Shown here: in pieces, positions 17,881 to 26,915 of the stretch
How positions within the stretch are numbered: position 1 is the stretch's first letter
How the letters are laid out: the number at the start of each line of letters is the position of its first letter
From: Gammaproteobacteria bacterium
GTDB lineage: Bacteria > Pseudomonadota > Gammaproteobacteria > Arenicellales > Poriferihabitantaceae
Length of the DNA stretch: 46,578 nucleotides
Assembly (NCBI GenBank): GCA_011523765.1
Contig: WTGA01000092.1
Span: forward strand, 1 to 46,578
Reading direction: 5' to 3'
Notes under the pieces: generated by a model
Told to the model about the DNA's origin: nothing
What the model saw: only the letters and a program-made list of their open reading frames with translations
Databases searched by the model: none
Translations under genes and position numbers: made by a program

Positions 17881-18984
17881 ATGAAAAAACTATTCACCCT
17901 GTTCAACTGCGTTGCGCTGGCAGTTGGATTGCTAATAACCAGTTCTGCGATGGCCGAGGTCAAAATCAGGGTACAGTCGGTTTTGCCAACCAAGGCGGAT
18001 GAAATTGTCATGCTGAAAGACTTCGCCGAAAGTGTTGCAACACTGACCGGTGGCGAAGTGCAGATTGAAGTCCTGCCGGATGGCGCGGTTGTGAGCGGAC
18101 GGGATATCCTCGATGCCGTGGACAAGGGCCTGGTCGAAGCGGGTTTTGCCTGGACACATTACTGGTCCGGCAAGCATCCCGCCGCCATGTTGTTCGGGTC
18201 ACCCGTTGCAGGAGCCGGTGTAGGCATCGACAACATCGCTTTTGTTTCCTGGCTGATGAATGGCGGCGGCCGGGAGCTGTACAACCGGCTGTGGGATGAA
18301 ATGGGCATGAACATACACGGACTGATGCTCCAGCCGGTAGGCCCTGAAGCGCTGGGGTGGTTCAAAGAACCCATCAACAGCATGGAAGATTTTCGAAAAT
18401 ACCGGTTCCGTACCCCTCCTGGAATACCCGGACAGACCTACAAGGACATCGGCATTGCTTCCGTGGCAATGGGGGGAGGCGACATTCTCCCGGCCCTGGA
18501 AAAAGGAACGATTGATGCAGCGGAATGGTGTTGCCCGAAACCTGACAGTGTTTTTGGCTTCCAAAAGGTGCTGAAACACTATTATCTGCAAGGGCTGCAC
18601 CAAGTGGTCGTAAACGCGGACCTGTATATCAACGGCGATGTCTGGGACAGCCTGACAGAATTCCAGCAACAGGCGATGAACATTGCTGCAGACGCCTCTT
18701 TGATGCGTGCCATGAGCTACCGTATTTATGAAAACGGCAAGGCGCTCAAGGACTTGACCGAAAATCATGGCGTCCAGCTGCACGATACCCCTTCAGACTA
18801 TTTCCCTGCGTACATGAATGCAGCCAGAGCCAGCCTTGAGAAAAATGCGGCGGAGAACGAATTCTTCGCGGAAGTCTGGAACTCCCAGATCGAGTTTGCA
18901 AAAATTGCCGTTCCGTTCTGGGCGGGTGCACAGACCTCCAATGCAAAGCTGGGCGCGGCGTTCGCGGACTCCCTGAAACAGTAA
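17881..18984 (+). CDS. TRAP transporter substrate-binding protein (DctP/TakP family; putative HpsK)
   Basis: 367 residues from ATG 17881, preceded by GAGGAG. A signal peptide (residues 1 to about 24, ending AMA) exports it to the periplasm. The conserved arginine for carboxylate or sulfonate binding lies in KYRFRTPPGIPGQ, and the EWCCPKPDSVFGF segment resembles TakP-type proteins that bind 2-oxo or 2-hydroxy acids. A terminator follows, so the binding protein can be made in excess over the membrane subunits. Together with the HpsN-type dehydrogenase downstream, DHPS is the likeliest ligand. Confidence 0.92.
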   Translation: MKKLFTLFNCVALAVGLLITSSAMAEVKIRVQSVLPTKADEIVMLKDFAESVATLTGGEVQIEVLPDGAVVSGRDILDAVDKGLVEAGFAWTHYWSGKHPAAMLFGSPVAGAGVGIDNIAFVSWLMNGGGRELYNRLWDEMGMNIHGLMLQPVGPEALGWFKEPINSMEDFRKYRFRTPPGIPGQTYKDIGIASVAMGGGDILPALEKGTIDAAEWCCPKPDSVFGFQKVLKHYYLQGLHQVVVNADLYINGDVWDSLTEFQQQAMNIAADASLMRAMSYRIYENGKALKDLTENHGVQLHDTPSDYFPAYMNAARASLEKNAAENEFFAEVWNSQIEFAKIAVPFWAGAQTSNAKLGAAFADSLKQ

Positions 18985-19040
18985 TCCTTGAGCTTGCACC
19001 GGACCGGAACACCGGTTATCCACGTTCCACGTATTTTGCG

Positions 19041-19075
19041 AAAAAAAGCGGACCCTCCGGGGTCCGCTTTTTTTT
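19041..19075 (+). terminator. Rho-independent terminator after dctP
   Basis: The stem AGCGGACCCC-like pair reads AGCGGACC/GGTCCGCT around CTCCGG-type loop bases and is flanked by seven A on the left and eight or more T on the right, so it could work in both directions. It lies between the binding protein and membrane subunit genes of one transporter. Confidence 0.9.
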
Positions 19076-19227
19076 GTTCGAACCGGAATCACCGGATGGG
19101 CCCGGTCCATTGCACCCGCAATAAGTCAGACAACCCCTCGTAAAGTATGGTATGGTCAAGGCCATGTTGACAAAGTTGTATCGGAACCGATCGCTGAAAT
19201 GTACGCTCATCACCATTGATTATAGAA

Positions 19228-19842
19228 ATGGCTGAAGAAATCAACCCGGATGACCTTGAAATCGCCGACGAGCTGATCGCTGAAAGACGCTCTGCGGATC
19301 CGGACAACCTGCCGGATGACATGCCGCCCTGGATGGCCTGTACGATCTATGTGATCGACAAGATGAGCCTGTGGGTAGGTCGACTGGTTTGCTGGTTGCT
19401 GGTACCGATGTGCCTGGCCATGGTGTACGAAGTCGTCGCGAGAAAATTCTTTGTTGCACCGACCATGTGGGCCTATGATATCAGCCGCATGCTGTACGGT
19501 GCCCTGTTTGTGCTGGGTGCGGGATATGCATTGATGAGAGGGGTCCATATCCGGGCGGACTTCCTGTATCGCAACTGGTCGCCCCGGACCCAGGGCATGG
19601 TTGACGCGGCCCTGTACCTCCTGTTTTATTTTCCGGGCCTGCTGGTATTCCTGTGGATGTCCATTGACTATGCCTGGACCGCCATCGAACGGGGTGAACG
19701 GGGCATGGACACCGCCTGGATGCCTTATATGGGCCCGATAAAAAGCGCTTTACCCATTGGCATCATATTGCTGCTCATTCAGGGTGTTTCGGAATTTCTG
19801 AAAAGCATCTATGCATTGACCCGTGGAAGGTGGCCCATCTGA
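19228..19842 (+). CDS. TRAP transporter small membrane subunit (DctQ; putative HpsL)
   Basis: 204 residues. An acidic cytoplasmic N-terminus of about 45 residues precedes four hydrophobic helices. The DctQ pattern is visible in MVYEVVARKFF and the conserved W-A-Y-D-I-S-R segment. ATG 19228 is used; a TTG at 19216 in frame is less likely. It is the small integral subunit that works with DctM to import the ligand delivered by DctP. Its stop overlaps the DctM start (TGATG). Confidence 0.9.
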   Translation: MAEEINPDDLEIADELIAERRSADPDNLPDDMPPWMACTIYVIDKMSLWVGRLVCWLLVPMCLAMVYEVVARKFFVAPTMWAYDISRMLYGALFVLGAGYALMRGVHIRADFLYRNWSPRTQGMVDAALYLLFYFPGLLVFLWMSIDYAWTAIERGERGMDTAWMPYMGPIKSALPIGIILLLIQGVSEFLKSIYALTRGRWPI

Positions 19843-21188
19843 TGATTGAGGCCGTCCTCAACTTGCAGCCCGAAATCATCGGCATCCTCATGATAGGGTG
19901 CATGCTGTTTGCCATATTTATCGGCTTCCCCATTTCATTCACCCTGATTTTCCTGGGCATGGTATTCGGACTGTGGGGTTTCGGGAACCTGGTGTTTTAC
20001 CTGATGACCTTCCAGTTTTCCGGCGTCATGCTCGAACAGACGCTCGCGGCGGTGCCGCTGTTTGTGTTCATGGGTATCCTGATGGAACAGGCGGGGCTGA
20101 TGGAGCGGTTGTTCAATGCTGTCCAGCTGACGCTGTCCCGAACCAAAGGTGCCCTGTACATTGCCGTCCTGTTCGTATCCACCATCTTTGCGGCGGCAAC
20201 CGGGATCGTCGGGGCTTCGGTGACCATTCTCGGTATCATGGCGGCCAAGACCATGAACCGCTCCAGATATGACGTGAAACTGTCCGCAGGTTGCATCACC
20301 GCCGGCGGCACACTCGGGATCCTCATCCCGCCCAGCATCATGCTGGTGGTCATGGGGCCCATTCTGGAAGTGCCGGTTACCGACCTTTTTGCGGCCGCTA
20401 TCATCCCCGGTTTCATGCTGGCGTTTTTATATACCGGCTATGCCCTGATCCGTTGCCAGCTCAACCCCAGCCTGGGCCCGGTATTGCCCGAAGACATGCA
20501 GCCGGAGTCCATGAGGGACGTCTGGAAAGAGTTTTTCCTGGGTCTGGTACCCCCCGCTGCACTGGTCGGCTTTGCCCTGGGGAGCATCCTGCTTGGATTT
20601 GCAACCCCCACGGAAGCTGCCGGAATGGGTGCATTCGGATCCTTCCTCCTCGCCGCCGCATACAAGAAACTGTCTTTGCCGGGGTTCAAGGATGCACTCA
20701 TCAAAACACTGGAAATTTCTGCCCTCATCCTGGTTCTGGTTGCCGCGTCCAACTTTTTCGGTGCCGTATTTTCAAGGTTGGGCACCCCCACCATGCTGAC
20801 AGAATACCTGCTGACCCTCGATTTGCCTCCCTACGCCATACTGGCGATGATCATGGCTCTGATTTTTCTCCTTGGCTGGCCGTTGGAATGGGTGCCGATC
20901 GTATTGATTATCGTCCCGATACTGTTACCGCTGGTTGACCAGCTCGGCTTCAACCTCGTGTGGTTCGGCATACTCGTTGCCGTCAATTTACAAACAGCCT
21001 GGCTATCGCCGCCAGTGGCGTTGTCGGCCTATTTCCTGAAAGGAGTGGTCCCGGAATGGGACCTCAAGGACATTTATGCGGGAATGCTGCAGTTCATGGT
21101 AATCCAGCTGCTCGGCCTGCTGCTGATCATCTTCTTCCCGCAAATCGCTTTGTGGTTGCCCGAATACCTCAACGCTTCCGGACCCTGA
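19842..21188 (+). CDS. TRAP transporter large permease subunit (DctM; putative HpsM)
   Basis: 448 residues from ATG 19842 (TGATG with the dctQ stop); a GTG at 19830 is possible. About 12 hydrophobic helices, with the DctM blocks GIVGASVTILGIMAAKTM, AGGTLGILIPPSIMLVVMG and FATPTEAAGMGAFGSF. This subunit couples sodium entry to substrate import. It is followed 31 bp later by the HpsN-like gene, so catabolic genes are in one transcript with the transporter. Confidence 0.94.
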   Translation: MIEAVLNLQPEIIGILMIGCMLFAIFIGFPISFTLIFLGMVFGLWGFGNLVFYLMTFQFSGVMLEQTLAAVPLFVFMGILMEQAGLMERLFNAVQLTLSRTKGALYIAVLFVSTIFAAATGIVGASVTILGIMAAKTMNRSRYDVKLSAGCITAGGTLGILIPPSIMLVVMGPILEVPVTDLFAAAIIPGFMLAFLYTGYALIRCQLNPSLGPVLPEDMQPESMRDVWKEFFLGLVPPAALVGFALGSILLGFATPTEAAGMGAFGSFLLAAAYKKLSLPGFKDALIKTLEISALILVLVAASNFFGAVFSRLGTPTMLTEYLLTLDLPPYAILAMIMALIFLLGWPLEWVPIVLIIVPILLPLVDQLGFNLVWFGILVAVNLQTAWLSPPVALSAYFLKGVVPEWDLKDIYAGMLQFMVIQLLGLLLIIFFPQIALWLPEYLNASGP

Positions 21189-21219
21189 CCGTCGCAAATT
21201 TTGTTCCGGAGTCATTGGT

Positions 21220-22527
21220 ATGACTGTCCGTATTATCAAAAAGGCAATCAAAACGCCGGCCTCCAGCCAGGACGACACCCACCGGATTGTCCGGAGCATG
21301 CTGGAGGAAATCGAGGCGGGCGGTGAAGCAAAAGCCCTGGATTATGCAAAAAATCTCGACGGATGGGAGAAGGATATACCGGTGACCCCGGAGGAAATTG
21401 ACCAGGCCGCGGCTTCATTGCCTGATCAGACCAAACAGGACATCCGGTTTTCCCATGCACGCGTCAAGGCATTTGCCGAATGCCAGCTGGCCAGCATGCG
21501 TGAGTTTGATACCGAAATTTCTCCAGGCCTGGTCTGCGGCCAGCGGCTGATTCCGGTGAATACCGCGGGATGTTATGTGCCCGGTGGCAGGTACGCACAC
21601 ATCGCATCCGCCATCATGAGTGTGACAACCGCCAAGGTGGCCGGGGTGAAAAACATCATTGTGTGCTCACCGACCCATGGCGAACGCGGGGTCCACCCGG
21701 CGATTCTTTATGCCGCCGATATGGCGGGTGCCGATACCATACTGCATCTTGGCGGCGTGCAGGGCATCGCAGCACTGGCCTATGGATTGTTCACGGGAAA
21801 TTCCGCGGATATCCTGGTGGGCCCGGGAAACCGGTTCGTCGCAGAAGCCAAGCGTATCCTGTTTGGCCGGGTGGGTATCGACATGTTTGCGGGCCCTACC
21901 GAAGTCCTGGTCATTGCGGATGAACAGGCGGACCCGGACTTGATTGCCTGCGATCTCGCAAGCCAGGCGGAACACGGACCGGACTCCCCCGCATGGCTGA
22001 TCAGCACATCACAACCGCTGGCCGAACGGGTGATCTCTCTGGTTCCGGACTATATTGACCGGCTGCCTGAGCCCAACCGGTCCGCCGCACAGTCCGCCTG
22101 GAGAAACTATGGTGAAGTCGTGGTGGTCGATACCCGGGAAGAAGCAGTCACCGTCAGTGACGAATACGCCTGCGAACATCTCGAGGTCCAGTGCCGGGAC
22201 CTGGACTGGTGGTTGGCCCATCTCGGCAATTACGGCTCGCTTTTCCTGGGGGAGGAAACGACTGTCTCGTACGGCGACAAATGTTCCGGCACCAATCATA
22301 TCCTGCCAACCAAGAAGGCGGCCCGGTACACGGGAGGGCTCAGTGTCAGCAAGTTCATCAAGGTACTGACATGGCAGCGCATGACCCGGGAGGCCAATCG
22401 CGATGTCGGGGCGGTCACGGCACGCATTTCACGCGCTGAAGGCATGGAAGGCCATGCACGCAGCGGTGATGACCGTCTCCAGAAATATTTTCCCGACGAA
22501 AGTTTTGACCTTGGGATCCAGACATAA
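21220..22527 (+). CDS. hpsN: HpsN-like sulfopropanediol 3-dehydrogenase (histidinol dehydrogenase family)
   Basis: 435 residues of the HisD fold. Zinc ligands and catalytic residues all align: Gln249 and His252 (SQAEHGPDSPA), Glu319-His320 (ACEHLEV), Asp353 (YGDKCSGTNH) and His412 (EGMEGHA). Several blocks, such as IPVNTAGCYVPGGRYAHIAS, YGDKCSGTNHILPTKKAARY and TGGLSVSKF, fit HpsN better than biosynthetic HisD. HpsN oxidises (R)-DHPS to (R)-sulfolactate with two NAD+. Context agrees: TRAP genes before, two alcohol dehydrogenases after, no his genes. The identification rests on remembered family patterns. Confidence 0.82.
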   Translation: MTVRIIKKAIKTPASSQDDTHRIVRSMLEEIEAGGEAKALDYAKNLDGWEKDIPVTPEEIDQAAASLPDQTKQDIRFSHARVKAFAECQLASMREFDTEISPGLVCGQRLIPVNTAGCYVPGGRYAHIASAIMSVTTAKVAGVKNIIVCSPTHGERGVHPAILYAADMAGADTILHLGGVQGIAALAYGLFTGNSADILVGPGNRFVAEAKRILFGRVGIDMFAGPTEVLVIADEQADPDLIACDLASQAEHGPDSPAWLISTSQPLAERVISLVPDYIDRLPEPNRSAAQSAWRNYGEVVVVDTREEAVTVSDEYACEHLEVQCRDLDWWLAHLGNYGSLFLGEETTVSYGDKCSGTNHILPTKKAARYTGGLSVSKFIKVLTWQRMTREANRDVGAVTARISRAEGMEGHARSGDDRLQKYFPDESFDLGIQT

Positions 22528-22539
22528 AGCCCCGGTCTG

Positions 22540-23331
22540 ATGGTTTGCCATGAGCCTTCCCATCACCACCTGAATCGCCAATTTGCCCTCGATGGCCGGG
22601 CATTCGTCGTTTCGGGCGCGAGTTCCGGAATCGGCCGGGCCATGACCGGGTTTTTGATCAGCGCCGGTGCCAAGGTGATCGGGATCGCCCGGAGACAACC
22701 TGAGCTGGAGTCTCTTGCGGCGGAATGTAACCGCTCAAACCGCCCGTTTTTTCCGCTTCGTGCCGACCTCCGTGATCGTTCCGCCCTGGCGGCTGTCGCA
22801 GCCCACTGCATGGAGGCCGTTGGGCAGGTGGACGGCATCATCAATGCTGCAGGCATCAACCTGCGTGAACCTGTGGAAGCCATCTCATTCGACAGTTGGG
22901 ACAGCACACTCAATCTCAATCTGTCCGTTCCCTTTTTCCTGAGCAGGGAATTCGTTCCGGGCATGAAAAAAAACGGCTACGGACGAATCATCAATATTGC
23001 TTCGCTGCAGTCATCCCGGGCATTCCCGAATGGGCTGGCCTACGGGGCTTCCAAGGGAGGCGTGTGCCAGTTGACGCGTGCCATGGCGGAAGCCTGGTCC
23101 CGGTATGGCATTACCTGCAACGCCATCGCCCCGGGATTTTTCCCCACCGAGCTGACCGCACCCGTATTCTCAGACCCGGAACAGGCGCAGTGGGTGAAAA
23201 ACCGGACATTGCTCCGCCGTCATGGTGAACTGGAGGACCTGTGCGGTGCCACCATATTCTTTGCGTCGGGAGCCTCTTCGTTCATTACCGGGCAAACACT
23301 ACATGTCGACGGCGGATTTACCGCCCACTGA
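22540..23331 (+). CDS. Short-chain dehydrogenase/reductase (putative HpsO)
   Basis: 263 residues, classical SDR. The NAD(P) motif is SGASSGIGRAM at about 25-35, the NAAG motif is at 102-105, and the catalytic Tyr168-x3-Lys172 (YGASK) follows a Ser in NIASLQSS. The C-terminal ITGQTLHVDGGF is typical. It resembles gluconate 5-dehydrogenase-type SDRs. In known DHPS pathways, HpsO and HpsP oxidise C2 to interconvert the enantiomers before HpsN acts; this gene's place 12 bp after the hpsN-like gene suits that role. A role in idonate/gluconate metabolism is the alternative. Confidence 0.88.
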   Translation: MVCHEPSHHHLNRQFALDGRAFVVSGASSGIGRAMTGFLISAGAKVIGIARRQPELESLAAECNRSNRPFFPLRADLRDRSALAAVAAHCMEAVGQVDGIINAAGINLREPVEAISFDSWDSTLNLNLSVPFFLSREFVPGMKKNGYGRIINIASLQSSRAFPNGLAYGASKGGVCQLTRAMAEAWSRYGITCNAIAPGFFPTELTAPVFSDPEQAQWVKNRTLLRRHGELEDLCGATIFFASGASSFITGQTLHVDGGFTAH

Positions 23332-23337
23332 TTCCGG

Positions 23338-24345
23338 ATGAAAGCGCTCGTTTACACCGCCAGCCAGGAAATGATCTTTCGGGAGGAGCCGGCACCCGAA
23401 CCCGTCACAGGGGATGCACTGGTGAGCATTGAATCCGTCGGCATCTGCGGGTCGGACATGCATGCTTATCTCGGCCATGACCCGCGCAGGGTCCCGCCCC
23501 TCATCCTTGGACACGAAGCGGTCGGTACCGTACTGCAGGGCAATTCCCCCGGAGAACGGGTTGTGCTGAACCCCCTGATCACCTGTGGAACCTGTCATGC
23601 CTGCCTGGGCGGCCGGCAGAATCTCTGTGACAAGCGGGACCTGATCGGCATGTACCGGCCCGGGGCATTCGCCCAACAGATTACCATCCCGGAACGCAAC
23701 CTCATCAGGGTGCCCGATGACATGGACCCGAACAAGGCGGCACTGACCGAACCCGGAGCGACCGCCCTGCATGGCATATTGCTTGCAGAAAATGCGGCGG
23801 CAAGGCCGGTCAGCGAATCCCGTGCGCTGGTGATCGGAGCAGGTTCGGTGGGACTGCTGACCGCCCTCATTCTCATGGACAAGGGTGTGCGCCAGGTGGA
23901 CCTGGCAGAAACCAATCCACTGCGCCGAAAGACCGTCAATACCCATACAGACTGCCACACTTTCGACCCGGTCGAGGCCGCACCCGGTGAAAACAAATAT
24001 GACCTCGTCTTTGATGCGGTCGGTGGTGCCGTTACCCGCCAGGTCAGCGTGAAATGTGCAAAACCCGGGGCGGTCATTGTACATACCGGGCTCATGGACA
24101 ACCATGGAACCCTGGATGTCCGCAGAATGACCCTGCAGGAAATCACCTTTATCGGGTGTTACACCTATACACCGGTTGATCTTCGCATCACCCTGGAAAC
24201 GCTGCACAGCGGGGCACTCGGCTCCCTCGACTGGATTGAACTCCGGCCGCTCGAAGAGGGTGCCGGGGCATTCCATGCCATTCATCATGGACATTGCGCA
24301 GCTCCGAAAGTGGTGCTTCAGGTTCAAGACTCTGGAATTCAATGA
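23338..24345 (+). CDS. Zinc-dependent medium-chain alcohol dehydrogenase (putative HpsP)
   Basis: 335 residues, sorbitol/threonine dehydrogenase type. Catalytic zinc ligands are Cys37, His59 and Glu60 (GICGSD, LGHEAVG); the structural zinc site has four Cys at 83, 86, 89 and 97. The cofactor motif is GAGSVGLLTA. ATG 23338 lies 6 bp after the SDR stop, so the three dehydrogenases form one translational unit. The order HpsN, SDR, zinc dehydrogenase matches my recollection of DHPS gene clusters, where the latter two carry out C2 oxidation/reduction. A polyol dehydrogenase role cannot be excluded. Confidence 0.88.
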   Translation: MKALVYTASQEMIFREEPAPEPVTGDALVSIESVGICGSDMHAYLGHDPRRVPPLILGHEAVGTVLQGNSPGERVVLNPLITCGTCHACLGGRQNLCDKRDLIGMYRPGAFAQQITIPERNLIRVPDDMDPNKAALTEPGATALHGILLAENAAARPVSESRALVIGAGSVGLLTALILMDKGVRQVDLAETNPLRRKTVNTHTDCHTFDPVEAAPGENKYDLVFDAVGGAVTRQVSVKCAKPGAVIVHTGLMDNHGTLDVRRMTLQEITFIGCYTYTPVDLRITLETLHSGALGSLDWIELRPLEEGAGAFHAIHHGHCAAPKVVLQVQDSGIQ

Positions 24346-24780
24346 TCCGACCGCCCGTCGGCGATTCCTGTCCGGTGTGGAGGACGAATCGTTGTTTCCG
24401 GGTCCCGGCGTTTTCACCTGAAAATTTTTCCTGGTGCCGCTGTGGAGCGACCGGGGCCGGCAATGCATGATTTTTGCGGACGGCCTGCCACCGGTTCAAC
24501 GCGGGAAACAACACTGTTCGTCGAAACTGGACAGTTTGTGGGCAACTTAACCGGACAATTCATGAACTCCTAACACTGGAACCTTGTTTAGGGCAGGACA
24601 TTGCAGTAGTATTTTCCCGCAAGTGTCACCAGTTTTGCTTCGGGCGATCCCGGGTCTGGCCCGACCGGCAAATCATGGTGTATTGTGCCATCCTGTGTTT
24701 CCCGTCTGGTGGCCCCTTTTGGTGGGACGGGCAATGCACGGAAATCCCGGTGGCTCCTTGCCGGACCGAGGACTTGAGAC
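24346..24780. other. Gene-free interval before the NCS2 permease
   Basis: 435 bp between the DHPS-type cluster and the permease. No gene, strong hairpin or T-run is visible. It probably holds the 3' end of the dehydrogenase transcript and the permease promoter. Confidence 0.5.
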
Positions 24781-26538
24781 ATGACAACTGACGATTCCGA
24801 GCGGCCCACGGGCGTTCGCTACCAGGCCGATGAAAAGCCTCCCGCCATGCTTGCCTGCGGCCTCGGCCTGCAGCTCGCGATCCTGTGCTCGGCCGGAATT
24901 GTTCTGACCCCGGCAATCGTGGTCCAGGCCGCTGGCGGGCCCGAAACATTTCTGGTATGGGCGGTCTTTGCTGCGGTCCTGGTCAGCGGCATCACCACCA
25001 TACTGCAAGCGGCCCGGTTCGGGCGGATTGGTGCCGGTTATGTCCTCGCCATGGGCACTTCCGGGGCGTTCATCGCGATCTGTGTCGCAGCGATCGCCGA
25101 AGGCGGTCCGGCGATGCTCGCCACGCTGGTGGTCATTTCATCTTTCTTCCAGTTCGCGCTTTCCTGGCGGCTTTCGCTGCTCCGGCGAATCCTGACCCCC
25201 ACCGTCGCGGGAACAGTGATCACACTGATCCCGGTCACGGTGATGCCGATTGTCTTCAGCTTGCTGACGGATGTTCCGGACGGAACCCCGGAACTGGCGG
25301 CACCGCTGTGCGCCCTCGCTACCATACTGGTCATATGCGGCATCTCGCTGACCGCCACGGGCACGCTACGCCTGTGGGCGCCGGTCATCGGCGTCATCAC
25401 CGGCTCGGTCGTTGCCGGCTTCTACGGTCTCTACGATGTCGGCCGCATTGCCGACGCCTCGTGGATCGGGTTTCCCGAAGGTGGCTGGCCGGGTTTCGAT
25501 CTCAGCTTCGGACCCGTCTTCTGGGCACTGCTTCCGGCCTTTGTCTTTGTGACCCTGGTGGGTGCCATTGAGACGATCGGGGACGGAGTCGCTATCCAGC
25601 GTGTGTCCTGGCGCCGGCCTCGGGCAGTGGATTTTCGCGCGGTGCAGGGTGCGGTAGCCGCGGACGGCATGGGCAACCTGCTGTCCGGCCTCGGGGGAAC
25701 GGTGCCGAACACAACCTATTCGACGAGCATCGCGGTCACCGCGCTGACGGGTGTCGGAGCACGCAGCGTCGGGATTGCGCTGGGAATGGCCTTTGTCCTG
25801 ATGGCGTTCCTTCCCAAGGTGCTCGCTGTGGTACTGGCGATACCGGGCCCGGTCGCTTCGGCCTATATCACCGTACTGCTGGCGCTGCTGTTCGTGGTCG
25901 GCATGAAAATCATCGTCCAGGATGGCATGGACTATCGAAAGGGCTTGATTGCCGGGGTTGCGTTCTGGACGGGGGTCGGCTTCCAAAATGAATTGATCTT
26001 TCCCGAGCTTGTCTCGGAATTCGCGGGCGGTCTCCTGCAAAACGGCATGACAGCCGGGGGCCTGGTGGCCATTCTCCTGACCTTGTTCCTGGAGTTGACG
26101 GCCCCCCGCCGCCGCCGTATTCAAGTGGATTTCAACACCAATGCGCTCCCGAAGATCCGGGAGTTCCTGCTGACATTCGCGTCCCGCAGCGGCTGGAATG
26201 GTGAAATGGCACACCGCCTCGACGCGGCCGCCGAGGAGACGTTGCTGACGTTGCTGCAGCAAGACGAGGATGAGTTCACGGAAGGACGGCGCCTGCTCCT
26301 GACTGCCCACAAAGAGAACGGTGGAGCCATCCTGGAATTTATCGCTGCCGCCGGTGAAGAGAACCTTCAGGACCGGATCGCACTCCTTGGCGAACGGACA
26401 GCCGATGAAGTTCCGATCGAACGGGAGGTCTCGTTGCGGCTGTTGCGTCACCTCGCATCTTCCGTTCACCACCAGCAATACCACGATGCCGCGATCGTCA
26501 CCATCCGTGTGGATGCCCCGCTCGCATCGGGGCGATAA
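24781..26538 (+). CDS. NCS2-type uracil/xanthine permease with C-terminal ATPase-like domain
   Basis: 585 residues, about 140 longer than ordinary members. Residues 1 to about 440 are an NCS2 (SLC23) permease with 12-14 hydrophobic segments; signature regions include GAIETIGDGVAIQRVSWRRP and LSGLGGTVPNTTYSTSIAVT, where the NCS2 substrate-binding residues lie. From residue 447 a soluble tail follows, with RLDAAAEETLLTLL resembling the N-box helix of GHKL/SpoIIAB-type ATPases and a final VSLRLLRHLASSVHHQQY segment resembling their last helix. The DxGxG loop of an active ATPase is not seen, so the tail may be a sensor. The purine/pyrimidine substrate is unknown. Confidence 0.85.
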   Translation: MTTDDSERPTGVRYQADEKPPAMLACGLGLQLAILCSAGIVLTPAIVVQAAGGPETFLVWAVFAAVLVSGITTILQAARFGRIGAGYVLAMGTSGAFIAICVAAIAEGGPAMLATLVVISSFFQFALSWRLSLLRRILTPTVAGTVITLIPVTVMPIVFSLLTDVPDGTPELAAPLCALATILVICGISLTATGTLRLWAPVIGVITGSVVAGFYGLYDVGRIADASWIGFPEGGWPGFDLSFGPVFWALLPAFVFVTLVGAIETIGDGVAIQRVSWRRPRAVDFRAVQGAVAADGMGNLLSGLGGTVPNTTYSTSIAVTALTGVGARSVGIALGMAFVLMAFLPKVLAVVLAIPGPVASAYITVLLALLFVVGMKIIVQDGMDYRKGLIAGVAFWTGVGFQNELIFPELVSEFAGGLLQNGMTAGGLVAILLTLFLELTAPRRRRIQVDFNTNALPKIREFLLTFASRSGWNGEMAHRLDAAAEETLLTLLQQDEDEFTEGRRLLLTAHKENGGAILEFIAAAGEENLQDRIALLGERTADEVPIEREVSLRLLRHLASSVHHQQYHDAAIVTIRVDAPLASGR

Positions 26539-26902
26539 CACCCCGTACCCGTATTGCCCGGCAAAACAAGCAAGGGCCCCACCGGAACCATGCATGCCGG
26601 GCGGGACTGGCTTCAGGGAGGAATTCGCCGCCCGGGCGGTTTCGGCAACGCCTGCCGTACCCGGTCGTGGCGGGTGCACAGCGCTTATCCAATCACTGCA
26701 GGCATTCCGCGCTGACCGGACCCGGTTTCGGCGATTCAACCCGGTTTTCAATTGATCCAGGGGTTTTGAAGAGGATACCGGATCGAACACATTGATTTTG
26801 CGGGGCCGGAAAACCCGAACCCGGGTGTAGTGCCGGACTCTGGGGAGCCGGTTCAATCCAGTCAATGAGCGATGTTTTTAGTGCCGAGTTGCGGAAGCCG
26901 GG
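26539..26902. other. Convergent gene-free interval
   Basis: About 360 bp between the convergent NCS2 permease and dienelactone hydrolase genes. It contains the second copy of the dispersed motif and a long stem-loop at its right edge, but no gene. Confidence 0.55.
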
Positions 26903-26915
26903 CTAAAAGCATCGC
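26869..26915 (-). repeat. Stem-loop containing dispersed motif copy 2
   Basis: Arms GCGATGTTTTTAG (26869-26881) and CTAAAAGCATCGC (26903-26915) pair over 12 of 13 positions. The 21-base loop holds most of the repeat motif (GAGTTGCGGAAGCCGGG). One arm encodes the final codons and stop of the dienelactone hydrolase. It may act as a terminator, though without a T-run, or be the scar of a mobile element. Confidence 0.6.

Noticed and set aside
21220-22527. Reading the HisD-family gene as the histidine biosynthesis enzyme
   Set aside because: It lies inside a TRAP/alcohol dehydrogenase cluster, no his genes are nearby, and several blocks resemble HpsN more than HisD. It remains possible in principle.
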